Source of the DNA: Hydrogenophaga sp.
GTDB taxonomy: Bacteria; Pseudomonadota; Gammaproteobacteria; Burkholderiales; Burkholderiaceae_C
Direction of reading: 5' to 3'
NCBI RefSeq assembly: GCF_014773545.1
Contig: NZ_SDDV01000004.1
Location: 62,001-126,000 of the forward strand
DNA length: 64,000 bases
Program-made: the position numbers and the translations under genes
Part shown: in pieces, positions 27,412-42,385 of the stretch
Layout of the letters: every line of letters begins with the position of its first letter
Position numbering within the stretch: position 1 is the first letter of the stretch
Notes under the pieces: generated by a model
Told to the model about the DNA's origin: nothing
Database searches by the model: none
What the model saw: only the letters and a program-made list of their open reading frames with translations

Positions 27412-29184
27412 ATGCCCAAGGAAGATTCAAACGGCGGTTTTCTGTCCAAGGTGATGCGCTTCGTGCGTCACCCCACCACCCGCTGGGCCGATCTGGACAC
27501 CCGGTCGGTCGAAGGCGAGAGCGTCCACACCAAGGAGGCGCTCAAAAGCCTGGTCGAGCGCAAGCGGCGCAACGATTTTGTGCGCAAGCGCGAATTTGAC
27601 GCGCTGCGAAAAATCCGCAGTCGCAGCGATCAGTCTGGCACCGAGCGCGGCGTGCGGCCCTCGTTTTTCCAGAGCAGTCTGCCGTCTCGGCCCGACGATC
27701 GGGCGCAGACGCTGAAAAAAATCGACGATATCGAAGCCCAGATGTCGATGCAGTGGTGGAAAACCAAGGCGCCGGAATCCCTTATCAGCAGCGGCTCACA
27801 GAGCAGCACCCAGGCACAGGCATGGGACGGGCACGAGCGCCGGCGCAGACAGCAGGCCGGCGACGCCGAATCGGGCCCCCAGAGCGAGCCTGAGGAAGGC
27901 GAGCACAGGGGGGGCGAGGCGGCGCTGCGTCAGCCCACAAGCGCTCAGAGCAGCACGCCGTCACCGGCGCCTGCTGCGGCGACGGCGGCGCTGCGCACCG
28001 GACTGATGGCAGCCACTGCGCCGGGCGCGGACGGTCGGCAGCAGTCGCCCTTTTCCGCCTCCGAGTTCTACGCGCTGGACGTGCAGGAAATCATGCAGGA
28101 TCCCGAGATCGAGGAGGCTGCGATTCGCTTTGCCAACGGCGACGACGCGGCCGCCGAACAAGGGCTGTTGCAGGGTTTGGGCGCCGGGGGCGTGCGGGCC
28201 GATCAGCCCAACGACTGGCTCACTTTGTTTGACTTGTACCGCGCCACCGGGCAGATGGCGCCGTTTGAGAGCCGTGCGGTCGAATTCGTCAATCGCTTCC
28301 ACCGTTCGGCGCCGCAGTGGTACGACCTGCCGGCCATCGTGCGGGGCTTGAGCGGCAAGCGCGTCCAGGCGGCGCCAGACAAGCGGCGCACAGCCTGGGT
28401 GTGCGAACCCACGCTCGACGCGCATGCGGTCGGCACGCTGCAAAGTGTGCTGTTGCGCACCAGCCAGCCCTGGGTGCTGGACTGGTCGCCGCTGGAGTTG
28501 ATCGACCTCAAGGCCGCGCGCGCGCTGCTCGGCATTTTCACCCTCTGGGGCGACCAGGACGTGACACTGTGCTTTTTGGGTGCCGCTTGCCTGCGCGAAC
28601 GGCTCAAGGCCCAGACCCCTTCGGGCCGCCGCGATGTCGAACAACTGTGGTGGGAGCTGCGCCTGACGGTGCTGCGGGCCATGAACTGCCCGGACGAGTT
28701 CGAGTTGACCGCGCTCGATTTTTGCGTCACCTACGAAGTCTCACCGCCGAGCTGGGAGGCGCCGCGCTGCCATTTCCAGTCCTTGTTGTCCGATGCGACG
28801 ATCGAGCAGGTCCAGACCGTGCTGGGCGAGAGCACGTTTGAGTCGGCTCCATCGACCCAGCCAGCCGGTGGCGACACGTTAGAGCCGAAGTCCGGCTTCA
28901 ACCAACTCGGGCTGGTGGAGCTCTCGGGCGAAATCCGGGGTGACCCGCAGGATACGCTGGCAGCACTCGAGCAGCGGCTGCAACAGGCGGACGTGCTGAT
29001 CATCTCTTGCCGGCACCTGATCCGGGTCGACTTTTCCGCCGCCGGCACCTTGCTGAACTGGGTCGCGCTCCAGCAGGGTGCTGGCCGCCAGGTTCAGTTT
29101 GTCGAAGTACACCGCCTGGTGGCGGCGTTTTTTCACGTCATTGGCATCTCCGAATACGCCAAAGTGGTGCTGCGTAACGACTGA
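27412..29184 (+). CDS. STAS-domain protein of unknown function
   Basis: A 590-residue soluble protein. Residues 1-130 are basic and polar, with a conserved-looking start (FLSKVMRFVRHPTTRWADLD). About 140-210 is low-complexity Ser/Gln/Glu. The middle (about 220-450) is a globular region I cannot name. The C-terminus (about 495-585) resembles an anti-anti-sigma/STAS domain: LVELSGEIRGD, then LIISCRHLIRVDFSAAGTLL and VHRLVAAFFHVIGI. A neighbouring gene of this type upstream of hslV is common in Burkholderiales. No partner kinase or sigma regulator is adjacent, so its role is unknown. Confidence 0.8.
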   Translation: MPKEDSNGGFLSKVMRFVRHPTTRWADLDTRSVEGESVHTKEALKSLVERKRRNDFVRKREFDALRKIRSRSDQSGTERGVRPSFFQSSLPSRPDDRAQTLKKIDDIEAQMSMQWWKTKAPESLISSGSQSSTQAQAWDGHERRRRQQAGDAESGPQSEPEEGEHRGGEAALRQPTSAQSSTPSPAPAAATAALRTGLMAATAPGADGRQQSPFSASEFYALDVQEIMQDPEIEEAAIRFANGDDAAAEQGLLQGLGAGGVRADQPNDWLTLFDLYRATGQMAPFESRAVEFVNRFHRSAPQWYDLPAIVRGLSGKRVQAAPDKRRTAWVCEPTLDAHAVGTLQSVLLRTSQPWVLDWSPLELIDLKAARALLGIFTLWGDQDVTLCFLGAACLRERLKAQTPSGRRDVEQLWWELRLTVLRAMNCPDEFELTALDFCVTYEVSPPSWEAPRCHFQSLLSDATIEQVQTVLGESTFESAPSTQPAGGDTLEPKSGFNQLGLVELSGEIRGDPQDTLAALEQRLQQADVLIISCRHLIRVDFSAAGTLLNWVALQQGAGRQVQFVEVHRLVAAFFHVIGISEYAKVVLRND

Positions 29185-29208
29185 GCCGACTCAACTGAAC
29201 TTGCATTG

Positions 29209-29757
29209 ATGGAATCATTTCACGGAACCACCATCGTCTGCGTGCGGCGTCTGCGTCCCGAGGGGGCGCAGGTTGCCATTGGCGGTGACGGTCAGGTCAC
29301 GCTGGGCCAGATCGTCGTCAAGGGCACGGCACGCAAGGTGCGCAAGCTCTACCGGGATCAGGTGCTGGTCGGTTTTGCCGGCGCCACCGCCGACGCCTTT
29401 ACCCTGTTCGAGCGCTTCGAGGCCAAGCTGGAAAAGCATCAGGGCCACCTGACACGCGCGGCCATAGAACTCACGCGCGACTGGCGCACCGACCGCGTGC
29501 TGCGTCGTCTGGAGGCCATGCTGGCGGTGGCGGATCACAGCGCGGCCCTCATCATCACCGGCAACGGTGACGTGCTCGAGCCTGAACACGGCATTGTCGC
29601 CATCGGTTCCGGCGGCGCGTACGCGCAGGCGGCGGCCAAAGCGCTGCTCGACCACACCGAGCTCAGCGCCGAGGACGTGGTGCGCCAGTCGCTTGCCATT
29701 GCCGGGCAGTTGTGCATTTACACCAACATGAATCACACCATAGAGGTGTTGCGTTGA
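29209..29757 (+). CDS. hslV: ATP-dependent protease subunit HslV
   Basis: A 182-residue threonine peptidase, the proteolytic core of the HslVU protease. The pro-sequence MESFHG is removed so that the mature chain begins TTIVCVRR, exposing the catalytic N-terminal Thr. The [14 protein letters not shown] and [17 protein letters not shown] segments are typical. The C-terminal half contains [16 protein letters not shown] 29209 gives the usual short propeptide; an in-frame TTG lies directly before it. hslU begins 29 bases after the stop. Confidence 0.97.
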   Translation: MESFHGTTIVCVRRLRPEGAQVAIGGDGQVTLGQIVVKGTARKVRKLYRDQVLVGFAGATADAFTLFERFEAKLEKHQGHLTRAAIELTRDWRTDRVLRRLEAMLAVADHSAALIITGNGDVLEPEHGIVAIGSGGAYAQAAAKALLDHTELSAEDVVRQSLAIAGQLCIYTNMNHTIEVLR

Positions 29758-29786
29758 ACGTTCAGCTCGACCCTCATCCCAGCCCC

Positions 29787-31112
29787 ATGACACCGCAGGA
29801 AATCGTCAGCGAACTCGATCGCTTCATCATCGGCCAGCAAGCGGCCAAGCGCGCGGTGGCGATTGCCTTGCGCAACCGCTGGCGGCGCCAGCAGGTGGAT
29901 GAAAAATTGCGCGTCGAGATCACGCCGAAGAACATTTTGCTGATCGGCCCGACCGGGGTCGGCAAGACCGAGATCGCGCGCCGCCTGGCGCGGCTGGCCG
30001 ATGCGCCCTTCATCAAGGTCGAGGCGACCAAGTTCACCGAGGTCGGCTACGTCGGCAAGGACGTCGATTCCATCATTCGCGACCTGGCCGAAGTGGCCGT
30101 CAAGCAAACGCGCGAAATTGAAATGCGCAAACAGCGTGTGCGTGCCGAAGACGCGGCCGAAGAACGCATTCTGGACATTCTGATTCCGCCGCCACGCCCG
30201 GCAGGCGCAGACGCGAACGCGCAGCCCCCGGCGCAGGGCGCGGCGCGCCAGAGCTTTCGCAAGAAATTGCGCGAAGGTCAACTCAACGAGCACGAGATCG
30301 AGCTCGACCTGGTCGAGCCGCGCGCGGCGATGGAGATCATGGGCCCGGCTGGCATGGAGGCCATGGCCGAGCAACTGCGTGGCATGTTCAGCCAATGGGG
30401 GCAGGAGCGCAAACGCAGGCGCAAGCTCAAAATTGCCGAGGCGATGCAGTTGCTGATCGACGAGGAAGCCGGAAAACTGGTCAACGAAGAAGAAATCAAG
30501 ACCCGTGCGCTGCACAACGCCGAGCAAAACGGTATCGTCTTCATCGATGAGATCGACAAAGTGACCTCGCGCAGCGACAGCGGCAGCGCCGAAGTTTCGC
30601 GTCAGGGCGTGCAGCGCGACTTGCTGCCGCTGGTCGAAGGCACGGCGGTTTCGACCAAATACGGCACGCTCAAGACCGACCACATTTTGTTTATCGCCAG
30701 CGGGGCTTTTCATCTGGCCAAACCGAGCGACCTGATTCCCGAGTTGCAGGGTCGTTTTCCGATTCGGGTCGAGTTGCAGCCGTTGACGGTGGACGATTTC
30801 GAGGCCATTTTGACGCAAACCCATGCTTCGCTGGTGCGTCAGTACCAAGCCCTGCTGGCCACCGAGGGCGTGCAGATCGAATTCACCCCCGCTGGGATAA
30901 GACAACTGGCGCAGATCGCCTGCGACGTCAACGAGCGTACCGAAAACATAGGTGCACGCCGCCTGTCCACGGTGATGGAGCACTTGCTAGACGAGGTCAG
31001 CTTTGGTGCCACCGGCTTGCAGGGACAGACCATCACAGTCGATGCCGGCTACGTAGACCGGCGTCTGGCCGAGCTCAGCCGCAACGAAGATTTGTCGCGC
31101 TACATTCTCTAG
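29787..31112 (+). CDS. hslU: ATP-dependent protease ATPase subunit HslU
   Basis: A 441-residue AAA+ unfoldase that feeds substrates to HslV. Motifs in order: [17 protein letters not shown] at the N-terminus, Walker A ([15 protein letters not shown]), the pore segment [10 protein letters not shown], the inserted I domain (about 130-240), Walker B ([11 protein letters not shown]), and the sensor/C-terminal [11 protein letters not shown] ending in RYIL. The length matches the family. ATG 29787 matches the family start; a TTG at 29754, overlapping the hslV stop, would add 11 residues. Confidence 0.97.
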   Translation: MTPQEIVSELDRFIIGQQAAKRAVAIALRNRWRRQQVDEKLRVEITPKNILLIGPTGVGKTEIARRLARLADAPFIKVEATKFTEVGYVGKDVDSIIRDLAEVAVKQTREIEMRKQRVRAEDAAEERILDILIPPPRPAGADANAQPPAQGAARQSFRKKLREGQLNEHEIELDLVEPRAAMEIMGPAGMEAMAEQLRGMFSQWGQERKRRRKLKIAEAMQLLIDEEAGKLVNEEEIKTRALHNAEQNGIVFIDEIDKVTSRSDSGSAEVSRQGVQRDLLPLVEGTAVSTKYGTLKTDHILFIASGAFHLAKPSDLIPELQGRFPIRVELQPLTVDDFEAILTQTHASLVRQYQALLATEGVQIEFTPAGIRQLAQIACDVNERTENIGARRLSTVMEHLLDEVSFGATGLQGQTITVDAGYVDRRLAELSRNEDLSRYIL

Positions 31113-31147
31113 CGCTTGCGCTGGCGGCCCACGCGGCTGCAAGCGCT
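31111..31147. terminator. Inverted repeat between convergent hslU and uup
   Basis: A perfect 9-base inverted repeat, AGCGCTTGC (31111-31119) and GCAAGCGCT (31139-31147), with a 19-base loop, bridges the stop codons of hslU (TAG 31110-31112) and uup (minus-strand stop 31147-31149). It could act as a two-way terminator for the convergent genes, but no clear T-tract follows on either side, so this is only plausible. Confidence 0.4.
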
Positions 31148-33057
31148 CAGGTGGCGCCCAGTTGTTGCAGGCGCTCTAGGGCTTGCAACCACTCGTCTTC
31201 AATCGCGGCGTGGCGCGCTGCCGATTGTGCCGCCAGCGCCGGGTTGCTGCGATAGAGCTCGCCGTCGCCAAGCGCACGCCCCAGCTGTGCCTGCTCCGCC
31301 TCCAGCGCCGCCACCCGCGCGACCAGCAGATCGAGTTCGCGTTGATCTTTGTTGCTGAGCTTTTTGCGCGCCGTCGGCGCCGGGGCTGCAGATGCTGTGC
31401 GCTCGACGCTCGACGCCCCCGATGGAGCTGGCGGCGCAGCGGCCGTGCCGTCGCGCTCGCGCTGCAGCGCCTGCGCACGCGCCGACTGCGTCACCCAGTC
31501 CTGTACGTCACCGACGTATTCGCGCCAGCGGCCTTCGCCCTCGCTCACCAGCGTGCTGGTGACCACGTTGTCGAGAAAGCGCCGGTCGTGGCTGACCAGA
31601 AAAACCGTCCCCTCGTACTGCTGCAACAAGTCCTCCAGCAGCTCCAGCGTGTCGATGTCGAGGTCGTTGGTGGGTTCGTCCAGCACCAGCACGTTGGCCG
31701 GGCGGGCAAACAAGCGAGCCAGCAGCAAGCGGTTGCGCTCGCCGCCCGAGAGCGTGCGCACCGGCGCGTGGGCGCGCGCAGGAGAAAACAGGAAGTCGCT
31801 CAAATAGCTCTTGACGTGCGTGCGCTTGTTGCCGATTTCAATCCACTCACTACCCGGGCTGATGAAGTCCTCCAAGGTGGTGTCGAGGTCGATCTGCTCG
31901 CGCATCTGGTCAAAATAGGCCACGCTGAGCTTGCTGCCCTGGCGCACGCAGCCGCTGTCGGGTGCGAGCTCGCCCAGGACAAGCTTGAGCAAGGTGGTTT
32001 TGCCCGCGCCATTCGGCCCGATCAGGCCGATCTTGTCACCGCGCAAAATGATGGCCGAAAAATCACGAATGACACAGCGCTGGCTGCCGTCTGCGTTGTG
32101 AAAAGATTTGCTGACCCGATCCAATTCCGCCACGATCTTGCCGCTGGCCGCGCCACTGGCGACCTCCAGCTTGACGCTGCCCATGTTGTCGCGGCGCTGC
32201 GCGCGTTGCTCGCGCAGCCGCTGCAAGCGCGTGATGCGGCCTTGCGCGCGCGTGCGCCGCGCCTCCACCCCTTTGCGAATCCAGACCTCCTCCTGTGCCA
32301 GCAGCTTGTCGGCGCGCGAGTTGATGATGGCCTCTTGCGCCAATTGTTCTTCCTTGAGCGACTGATACTGTGCAAAATTACCCGGGTAACTCAACAGGCG
32401 TCCGCGGTCGAGCTCGACCATGCGGGTGGCAACGCGATCTAAGAAAGCGCGGTCGTGGCTGATCGTCACCACACTGCCGGCAAAGTCAAGCAGCAAATCT
32501 TCCAGCCAGGCGATGCTGTCCAAGTCGAGGTGGTTGGTCGGTTCATCGAGTAGCAGCACGTCGGGTCGGCTCACCAAAGCCTGCGCCAGTGCCACGCGCT
32601 TGCGGTTGCCGCCGGACAAAGACCCGACCAAAACGTGTGCATCCAGGTGCAGACGATGCAGCGTCTCATCGACCCGCTGTTCCCAGTTCCAGGCGTCGAG
32701 CGCCTCGATGCGGTTTTGCAAAGCATCCAGGTCCAAATCATCGGCACCGCTCAAATAGAGATCGCGCGCGGCACGCGCGTCGGTCAGACCCACGCTGGCA
32801 GCTTCAAAAACAGTGGATTGCAGGTCTAGCACCGGTTCTTGCGACACATAGACGATACGCAGGCCGGTCTGAACCTGCAAGCTGCCATCGTCGGGTCGCT
32901 CCAGTCCAGCCAAAATCTTCAGCAACGAAGACTTGCCGCTGCCGTTGCGCCCGATCAGCCCGACGCGCTCTTGTGACTCCAGAGCAAAGTCGGTGTGGTC
33001 GAGCAGCGCCACGTGGCCAAAGGCCAGTTGCGCATCCTGCAGAGTAATAAGAGCCAT
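31147..33057 (-). CDS. uup: ABC-F protein Uup
   Basis: A 636-residue soluble twin-ATPase of the ABC-F class. The first ATPase domain has GRNGSGKSSLLK and LSGGNRKRVALAQALVSRPDVLLLDEPTNH in order; the second has GPNGAGKTTLLK and LSGGERNRLLLARLF. Between them is the charged linker typical of ABC-F proteins. The C-terminal about 80 residues (Ala/Pro-rich, then KKLSNKDQRELDLL) form the Uup-type DNA-binding coiled coil. Uup influences transposon excision and ribosome function in E. coli. ATG 33057 matches the MALITL start. Confidence 0.92.
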   Translation of the reverse strand: MALITLQDAQLAFGHVALLDHTDFALESQERVGLIGRNGSGKSSLLKILAGLERPDDGSLQVQTGLRIVYVSQEPVLDLQSTVFEAASVGLTDARAARDLYLSGADDLDLDALQNRIEALDAWNWEQRVDETLHRLHLDAHVLVGSLSGGNRKRVALAQALVSRPDVLLLDEPTNHLDLDSIAWLEDLLLDFAGSVVTISHDRAFLDRVATRMVELDRGRLLSYPGNFAQYQSLKEEQLAQEAIINSRADKLLAQEEVWIRKGVEARRTRAQGRITRLQRLREQRAQRRDNMGSVKLEVASGAASGKIVAELDRVSKSFHNADGSQRCVIRDFSAIILRGDKIGLIGPNGAGKTTLLKLVLGELAPDSGCVRQGSKLSVAYFDQMREQIDLDTTLEDFISPGSEWIEIGNKRTHVKSYLSDFLFSPARAHAPVRTLSGGERNRLLLARLFARPANVLVLDEPTNDLDIDTLELLEDLLQQYEGTVFLVSHDRRFLDNVVTSTLVSEGEGRWREYVGDVQDWVTQSARAQALQRERDGTAAAPPAPSGASSVERTASAAPAPTARKKLSNKDQRELDLLVARVAALEAEQAQLGRALGDGELYRSNPALAAQSAARHAAIEDEWLQALERLQQLGAT

Positions 33058-33195
33058 GGAGCCAGTCGCAAGAGAAGGAACGGCATTATCCCAGCGTCGC
33101 CCAGCCAGCAGCAAGGCCGCTGGCCATTGGAGGGCAAGCAGTCAGCGCAGCACAGCGGATGCGATCAGGCTGCTGACATAAATCTTTAAAAAACT

Positions 33196-33225
33196 TTGTG
33201 CGCAGCCGAAAATCCGATGTATACT
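33196..33225 (+). promoter_or_regulatory. Candidate rrn promoter P1
   Basis: A TATACT -10 box (33220-33225) lies 18 bases after TTGTGC (33196-33201), in an AT-rich stretch between uup and the 16S gene, about 370 bases upstream of mature 16S. The spacing and -10 box fit a sigma-70 promoter. The -35 match is moderate. Confidence 0.5.
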
Positions 33226-33373
33226 GCAAGGCTTCGCTGATCGATGTTCTGCTCTTGAGTAGTTCAAAAAGCCAGCGAAGCGCGGTGGCCAAGAGGCCGG
33301 GCAGCTTGAAAAAAAATTTTGGTGCTTAGCAAAAAATTTTTAGAAAAACTGCAAAAACCGTGTGAAAACCGTG

Positions 33374-33380
33374 TGATAAT
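33374..33380 (+). promoter_or_regulatory. Candidate rrn promoter P2 (-10 box)
   Basis: TGATAAT at 33374-33380 is a good -10 element about 215 bases upstream of mature 16S. It is preceded by A/T-rich tracts (33308-33345) resembling an UP element. The -35 hexamer is weak, as in many growth-rate-controlled rRNA promoters. Confidence 0.45.
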
Positions 33381-33594
33381 ACGAGGCTCTGCTGATCGCA
33401 GCAGAGCAAAAACAAGCAGCAGCAACCGTGCTGAATGCTTGCAGATCATTAAAAATATACAGCCGATAAGCGTGGGCGTTTGAAGGCGATTGCCAAACTG
33501 GACACGAAAGTGTCCGAGTCGCAAGACTTTAAACGCTCATGAGAATAGAAGTGAAGTTCACTTCAATTCCGTTTTTATGAGTAAATTCAAGATC

Positions 33595-35124
<1,530 letters not shown>

Positions 35125-35142
35125 CTGGAAAAGAGCAGTCAA

Positions 35143-35167
35143 GCTCAAACGCTCACACTTATCGGTT
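35143..35167 (+). other. 3' half of the 16S processing stem
   Basis: Bases 35143-35167 are nearly complementary to leader bases 33460-33487: CGATAAGCGTGGGCGTTTGA pairs with TCAAACGCTCACACTTATCG, allowing G-U pairs. This loops out 16S for RNase III cleavage. Confidence 0.7.
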
Positions 35168-35223
35168 GTTGGAGAGAAGTCGCCAGCGGTCTGGATTCAT
35201 CCGGGCCTCTAGTGGCCGACTTG

Positions 35224-35300
35224 GGGTCTGTAGCTCAGCTGGTTAGAGCACCGTCTTGATAAGGCGGGGGTCGTTGGTTCGAGACCAACCAGACCCACCA
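35224..35300 (+). tRNA. tRNA-Ile (GAU)
   Basis: A 77-base cloverleaf with 7-bp acceptor stem GGGTCTG/CAGACCC, encoded CCA, and anticodon GAT at 35258-35260 in loop TTGATAA. It lies in the 16S-23S spacer, the standard position. Confidence 0.97.
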
Positions 35301-35326
35301 AGTGCTCTTTGCTCCGCAATCACCCG

Positions 35327-35402
35327 GGGGGATTAGCTCAGCTGGGAGAGCACCTGCTTTGCAAGCAGGGGGTCGTCGGTTCGATCCCGTCATCCTCCAC
35401 CA
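35327..35402 (+). tRNA. tRNA-Ala (UGC)
   Basis: A 76-base cloverleaf with acceptor GGGGGAT/ATCCTCC, encoded CCA, and anticodon TGC at 35360-35362. It is 26 bases after tRNA-Ile in the rRNA spacer. The T-stem contains one U-U opposition (positions 50/64), which I recall as usual in betaproteobacterial copies. Confidence 0.97.
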
Positions 35403-35726
35403 AACATCTGATCGTTCAACATCAAAGCTTCTGGCGCAGCCGGGAGCTTTGATGTGGATCGGTATCTACCGATTGACAGGCAACGAAGTTGCCACGGCTG
35501 TTCATTAAAAATTCATAGAGTCGAATCAGCGTTGCTGATGGAAAGCACATATTCGTAAAGGTTTCATGTGCACCGTGCCATCAGCAACAAGAATTTTTGA
35601 TTGCGTCAACGAATATTCAATTTTATCGAGAGATACGAATTGAAGCGGCATAACGCGTCAGGTGCAAGACCTGACAGACATTTGCTTGAGACATGGCTTT
35701 TGCGTTGCAAGACGTCAAAGTTATAG
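35403..35726 (+). other. tRNA-Ala to 23S internal spacer
   Basis: No gene. It contains a second CATTAAAAAT motif (about 35504-35513) and a long hairpin formed by GTTGCTGATGG (35531-35541) and CCATCAGCAAC (35578-35588), with an inner GCACAT/ATGTGC pair. The 5' half of the 23S processing stem (35675-35685 and 35714-35726) pairs with bases after 23S (38602-38637). Confidence 0.7.
35531..35588 (+). repeat. Hairpin in the rRNA spacer
   Basis: Perfect 11-base arms at 35531-35541 and 35578-35588, plus an inner 6-base pair at 35545-35550 and 35566-35571. Likely a folded processing or antitermination structure in the pre-rRNA. Confidence 0.6.
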
Positions 35727-38601
<2,875 letters not shown>

Positions 38602-38603
<2 letters not shown>

Positions 38604-38637
38604 ATAACTTTGATGACAGTCAGCAGGCAAATGTCTG
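38602..38637 (+). other. 3' half of the 23S processing stem
   Basis: CTATAACTTTG and GCAAATGTCTG (38627-38637) are perfect complements of CAAAGTTATAG and CAGACATTTGC upstream of 23S, forming the RNase III stem. Confidence 0.7.
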
Positions 38638-38761
38638 GAACACATAGTTCCTATGCCTTCATGGTTCATTCCATGACGTTGACCGCAGTCAAAAATCAGC
38701 TGATTCCAAACTCTATGAATTCGTCCGCTTGCGCATTGCGCGCAGCCGGAATACAAGTTAT

Positions 38762-38875
38762 GCCTGACGACCATAGCAAGGTGGTACCACTCCTTCCCAT
38801 CCCGAACAGGACAGTGAAACGCCTTTGCGCCGATGATAGTGCGGGTTCCCGTGTGAAAGTAGGTCATCGTCAGGC
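38762..38875 (+). rRNA. rrf: 5S ribosomal RNA
   Basis: A 114-base 5S gene whose ends pair as GCCTGACGA with TCGTCAGGC. Internal CCATCCCGAACAGG is the expected loop B/C region. It lies 158 bases after 23S and ends the operon. Confidence 0.95.
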
Positions 38876-38887
38876 TCTTACCAGCCC

Positions 38888-38931
38888 CCCAAACCCCCTC
38901 GCGCCTGCCGGTGCCTGGGGGTTTGGGCTTT
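38888..38931 (+). terminator. rrn operon terminator
   Basis: An 11-bp stem, CCCAAACCCCC (38888-38898) with GGGGGTTTGGG (38917-38927), follows 5S by 12 bases and is trailed by CTTTG. It may also terminate the convergent ABC permease gene, which ends at 39018. Confidence 0.7.
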
Positions 38932-39017
38932 GTGGGTCTGCAGTTGTTCGGCAAACAAGCGCAGCTTGCATGTGCCGCAACGCATCACTGCATGCAGTCG
39001 CTCTTGTCAGTGACGAC

Positions 39018-40225
<1,208 letters not shown>

Positions 40226-40226
<1 letters not shown>

Positions 40227-41047
40227 CAGTTCAACTCCATCCGTGGTGATGCGGCACCCGATGCCACAGTCACACGCCTGGGGTTGACCTCGTCACTGGC
40301 TACTCTTCCATCGACAAACCGCACGATGCGCCGGGCGTAGGCGGCCATGTCGGCTTCGTGGGTCACCATCAACACGGTAATGCCGTGTTCGCTGTTCATG
40401 TGACAAAGCAAGGCCATGATTTCGTGGCTGCGCTGGCTATCGAGGTTGCCGGTCGGTTCGTCGGCCAGCAGCACCGCTGGCCCGGTGACGATGGCGCGGG
40501 CAATCGCCACCCGCTGCTGTTGTCCTCCCGAGAGTTCTGACGGCGTGTGGTGCTCCCAGCCGTGCAGGCCCACCGCCTGGAGGGCATGCGCTGCCAAGGC
40601 GCGCCGCCTGGCGCTGGACTCGCCGCGGTACAGCAGCGGCAGCTCAACATTTTCTTGCGCCGAGGTGCGCGCCAGCAGGTTAAAGCCTTGAAACACAAAG
40701 CCAAAATAGCGCCTACGCAAGCGCGCGCGCTGGTCGCGCGTCAGGGTCTCGACGCCCACGCCTTGAAACAGGTAACGTCCCGCCGTGGGCGTGTCTAGCC
40801 CACCAAGAATGTTCATCGCGCTCGACTTGCCCGATCCGCTGGGCCCCATGATGGCTACGAAATCGCCGGATTCGATGTCCAGATCGACACCCTTGAGCGC
40901 TGCAAATGCGCTGTGACCACTGCCATACACCTTACAAATGCCGCGCAGGCGAATCAGCGCAGACGTGGCAGCCGTTTCGCCAGGAGTCGCATCCGAATGC
41001 TCAGCGGCACGTAAAGCGGATGCGACAGATGGGTCGGTTGGGTTCAC
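40226..41047 (-). CDS. MacB/LolD-type ABC ATPase
   Basis: A 273-residue ATPase. Walker A is [12 protein letters not shown], the signature is [15 protein letters not shown], Walker B is [14 protein letters not shown], and the H-loop is [15 protein letters not shown] is the Q-loop form usual in MacB/LolD proteins. The start is GTG 41047, whose bases overlap the TGA stop of the adaptor gene by four (GTGA). An alternative upstream frame to 41185 has no similarity. The first 40 residues are a non-conserved tail. Confidence 0.9.
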
Positions 41048-42351
41048 GGCGCAGCACCGATGCGTTGGTCGGTGATGACGGCCAGTCCCGGCGCCAGTGC
41101 GTCGCCGCTGACTTCGGTCAGACGGCCGTCGCTGATGCCGGTTTTCACCACCTGCGGCACCGGCACGCCGTCCTGTAGCAGCCAAATTTGACGGGTGGAC
41201 CTGGCGCCCACCGGCTCGGTGCCGACCGTCTTGGGTGCGCCCACACGGGGCGGGCTCAGCAGCAGCCGCCCGATAAAGCCGTTGCCGCCTTCAGAAGGAG
41301 GGCTGCTGGGGGCGAAACGCAGCGCGGTGTTGGGCACCAACAGCACATCGCTGCGCTCGGTGGCAGTGATGCGGGCCACCGCGCTCATACCCGGACGCAG
41401 ACGCTGATCCCGGTTGTCGACCGACAAGGTGGCGGTGTAAGACACCACGTTGTCGGTGCGCGAGGCGCCGAACGCCACCCGGGTGACGCGGGCTGGAAAG
41501 CGCCGCCCGGGGTGCGCGCTGACGGTGAAACTGGCGTCCTGGCCGGCTTTAACCGCCGCCACGTCGGCCTCATCGATGTTGACGTCCAGGCGCAACTGAG
41601 ACAGGTCTTGCGCAATCGTCAGCAGGGTGACGGCCTGCAACGATGCAGCCACCGCATTGCCGGGGTCAACCGAGCGTGCCAGCACCACGCCGTCGATCGG
41701 CGAACGAATCGACGCCCGGGACAATTGGGACTGGTCGGATTGCAGTGCTGCTTGCGCCGCATTCACGTTGGCGAGTGCGCTGGCGCGCGCCGCGCGCGCG
41801 CGCGCGTACGCTGCGCGCGCAGCGTCGAGCTCAGCCGCCGAAGGAAGCTGTCCCTGGGACAGGCGCGCCACTTCATCCAGCCGCGCCAACTGGGCCTGCG
41901 CCTCCGTTTCGCTGGCCTGCGCCTGGGTCAGTTGGGCCTGCGCGACTTGCAGCGCCGCTTGTGCCCGCAACACCTGATCGGCCAACCGTGAAGGATCGAG
42001 TTCGACCAAGACCTGACCGGCCTGTACCCGGTCGTTGACGTCGACATGAACGCGCGCTACTGTGCCGGAGAGTTCACTGCCGATTTGGACGGTGCGCGTC
42101 GGCTGCAGCGTACCGTTGGCGCTCACCGTCAGCGTCAGGTCGCCACGGCGCAGCGGTTCGGTAACGTAGCTCAGCGCCGCCTCGCTGCGAGCTTGCGACT
42201 GCCAAAACCACAGCCCAACAGCGGCGACGATCAGGCACGCCAGCGTGAACCCAAGCGCAGGTCGACGCCACCAGGGTGGTGTGGGGTCGCTGCCAAGCAG
42301 AGCTTGCAGCTCGGCGCTTTCCGGGGCGAGAGTCGGACTGGAATTTTTCAC
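41044..42351 (-). CDS. MacA/HlyD-type periplasmic adaptor protein
   Basis: A 435-residue membrane-fusion protein. One N-terminal helix (about 32-50) anchors it in the inner membrane. A lipoyl half-motif (IGSELSGTVARVHVDVND), a long Ala/Gln-rich coiled-coil hairpin (about 110-195), and the second lipoyl half (IRSPIDGVVLARSVDPG) follow, then beta-barrel and membrane-proximal domains. It should couple the MacB-like pump to the outer-membrane channel. It is the second gene of the exporter operon, between the outer-membrane factor and the ATPase. Confidence 0.92.
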   Translation of the reverse strand: MKNSSPTLAPESAELQALLGSDPTPPWWRRPALGFTLACLIVAAVGLWFWQSQARSEAALSYVTEPLRRGDLTLTVSANGTLQPTRTVQIGSELSGTVARVHVDVNDRVQAGQVLVELDPSRLADQVLRAQAALQVAQAQLTQAQASETEAQAQLARLDEVARLSQGQLPSAAELDAARAAYARARAARASALANVNAAQAALQSDQSQLSRASIRSPIDGVVLARSVDPGNAVAASLQAVTLLTIAQDLSQLRLDVNIDEADVAAVKAGQDASFTVSAHPGRRFPARVTRVAFGASRTDNVVSYTATLSVDNRDQRLRPGMSAVARITATERSDVLLVPNTALRFAPSSPPSEGGNGFIGRLLLSPPRVGAPKTVGTEPVGARSTRQIWLLQDGVPVPQVVKTGISDGRLTEVSGDALAPGLAVITDQRIGAAP

Positions 42352-42385
42352 GGTCTCAAAGAATGTTTTCCGGTGTCAAAAAGAG

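Larger units (their letters stand above)
33058..33594 (+). other. rRNA operon leader region
   Basis: This 537-base gap between uup and 16S holds no gene. It contains the two candidate promoters, A/T-rich tracts, and a leader with a GATCATTAAAAAT motif (about 33444-33456). The sequence at 33460-33487 is nearly complementary to bases just after 16S (35143-35167), so it forms the 16S processing stem cut by RNase III. A short hairpin at about 33502-33518 (GGACAC/GTGTCC) follows. Confidence 0.7.
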
